NCBI GenBank assembly: GCA_913054415.1
Contig: CAJXII010000001.1
Location: 1 to 32,225, forward strand
Source: an uncultured Arcobacter sp.
Lineage (GTDB): Bacteria; Campylobacterota; Campylobacteria; Campylobacterales; Arcobacteraceae
Direction: 5' to 3'
Length of the DNA stretch: 32,225 nucleotides
Below are positions 31,322 to 32,225 of this stretch, in pieces. Position 1 is the stretch's first letter. Each line of letters starts with the position of its first letter. The notes beneath the pieces were generated by a model that was not told the DNA's origin, searched no databases, and saw nothing but the letters and a program-made list of their open reading frames with translations. The position numbers were made by a program, and so were the translations under genes.

Positions 31322-32206
31322 ATGCCATTTATATTAAAAGAGTATCCAGCAACTAAAGGTAAAAAAATTCAACAATTTTTACTAGATGAAGTTGCTCTTA
31401 GTTTATCATTGTCTCAAAAATTATTAGCAAAGGGTAGAATTTTTGACCAAAATAACAAACGATTTTCAAATGGCGAAAAGCTAAAAGAGGGTCAAGTGGT
31501 CAAAGTTGCTGTTTTTGAGGGGCAAACTAGAGGATTAAAACCAATTTTTGATACAAAAGATTTCGCAATTTTTGATAAACCATCTGGTATTATGGTGCAT
31601 CCTATATCAAAAGATACCCAATACACACTACTTGATGAGATCAGATACCATTTTGGAGAAAAAGCAAATCTAGCTCATAGAATAGATTTAGAAACATCAG
31701 GCTTAGTATTAGTTACAAAAAATAAATATGCTGATATAGTATTAAAAACTATGTTTGAAGAGAAAAAATATACCAAAAAATACTTAGCTTATGTAGAGGG
31801 TAAAATCGATAAAAAAATCACAATTCAAACACCAATTACAAAAGATGATGGACCTATTGGTGTAAAAATGAAAGTTGATCCTAGTGGGAAAGAATCGACA
31901 ACTATAGTAGAACCGCTACAATATAATCAAATCTCAAAACAAACTCTAATACAAGTTACAACACTAACAGGAAGACAACATCAAATACGAGTTCATCTAC
32001 ATAGTATTGGTCATAAATTAGTAGGTGATCCAATATATGGTGTAGATGATAATATTGCTGATAGCTACTTAAATAAAACACTATCAAAAGAGGATAGACT
32101 TAAATATATAGGTTATCATAGATTGATGCTACAAGCACAATATTTAGAGTTTAAATATGAAGATATTGTATATAAAATACACTCTAAGCAAAAATTTTAC
32201 TTTTAA
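31322..32206 (+). CDS. RluA-family rRNA/tRNA pseudouridine synthase
   Basis: 294 residues. The N-terminal about 70 form an S4-like RNA-binding domain (GKKIQQFLLDEVALSLSLSQKLLAKGRI). The RluA catalytic domain follows, with the motif AHRIDLETSGLVLV, where Asp122 is the nucleophile. LTGRQHQIRVHLHSIGHKLVGDPIYG and a C-terminal YHRLMLQAQYLEF complete the fold. The target uridine (23S rRNA, or tRNA) cannot be told from sequence alone. RBS TAGGAAC precedes the ATG. It is divergent from purB across a 116-base AT-rich gap, where a TATATT element is visible but no other feature. Confidence 0.9.
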   Translation: MPFILKEYPATKGKKIQQFLLDEVALSLSLSQKLLAKGRIFDQNNKRFSNGEKLKEGQVVKVAVFEGQTRGLKPIFDTKDFAIFDKPSGIMVHPISKDTQYTLLDEIRYHFGEKANLAHRIDLETSGLVLVTKNKYADIVLKTMFEEKKYTKKYLAYVEGKIDKKITIQTPITKDDGPIGVKMKVDPSGKESTTIVEPLQYNQISKQTLIQVTTLTGRQHQIRVHLHSIGHKLVGDPIYGVDDNIADSYLNKTLSKEDRLKYIGYHRLMLQAQYLEFKYEDIVYKIHSKQKFYF

Positions 32207-32225
32207 TATTCTAATATTTTTTCTA

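Noticed and set aside
1..32225. CRISPR array, insertion sequence or prophage
   Set aside because: No regularly spaced direct repeats, transposase, integrase or phage structural gene could be seen.

Overview
The window is a contiguous, gene-dense, strongly AT-rich bacterial chromosome segment. The gene set points to a Campylobacterota (epsilonproteobacterial) autotroph of the Sulfurimonas/Sulfurovum/Arcobacter-like kind. The evidence is a two-subunit ATP-citrate lyase (aclBA, the hallmark of the reductive TCA cycle), a PerR-type regulator divergent from a 2-Cys peroxiredoxin, a class II cobaltochelatase CbiK, a SpeE-like protein of the short Helicobacter/Campylobacter type, and the block ndk-yceD-rpmF-plsX-fabH. 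Genus cannot be fixed from sequence reading alone.

Layout. 1-149: C-terminal end of an unrecognised gene. 236-4412 (+): glmS, a doubtful 58-codon ORF, then a compact cobalt/cobalamin cluster cbiM-cbiK-cbiL. 4452-8561 (+): a promoter, a roughly 125-nt structured leader, rpsB, tsf, a LolD-like ABC ATPase, an acidic pseudo-receiver protein and gmk, the last three translationally coupled. 8567-12469 (-): aclB-aclA with a strong terminator, followed by a lone prepilin-like gene. 12502-14351 (-): pabA/trpG-like amidotransferase plus a GT39-type membrane protein. 14408-15234: an internally deleted RhuM-family gene in a palindrome-bearing island. 15235-18219 (-): ndk, yceD/DUF177, rpmF, plsX, fabH. 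18234-19020 (-): ferredoxin with a clear terminator, and perR. 19147-19743 (+): peroxiredoxin. 19755-21794 (-): DUF2892 protein, purM and a ferritin-like protein. 21880-22649 (+): SpeE-like protein, a long inverted repeat, tRNA-Val(GAC) and tRNA-Arg(CCU). 22650-31205 (-): purB, nrdA, nrdB, a Phd-like/disordered protein, a two-subunit fumarate reductase-like enzyme and gpsA. 31322-32206 (+): RluA-family pseudouridine synthase.

How the genes fit together. AclAB (citrate cleavage) and the FrdAB-like pair (fumarate reduction) are both steps that run the TCA cycle in reverse, and a low-potential 2[4Fe-4S] ferredoxin gene lies nearby. PerR, peroxiredoxin, the ferritin-like protein and the DUF2892 protein form an oxidative-stress/iron neighbourhood. 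Most of the rest is housekeeping: translation, nucleotide synthesis, lipid precursors and cell-wall amino sugar.

No CRISPR array, intact insertion sequence or complete prophage was seen. No gene-free stretch exceeds 300 bases. The most unusual points are the anchor-less FrdAB with a fourth cysteine in its third cluster and no flavin-binding histidine, the structured rpsB leader, the in-frame-deleted RhuM, the lone Phd-like protein ahead of frdA, and a predicted leaderless perR with a PerR-box-like site at its -35 region.
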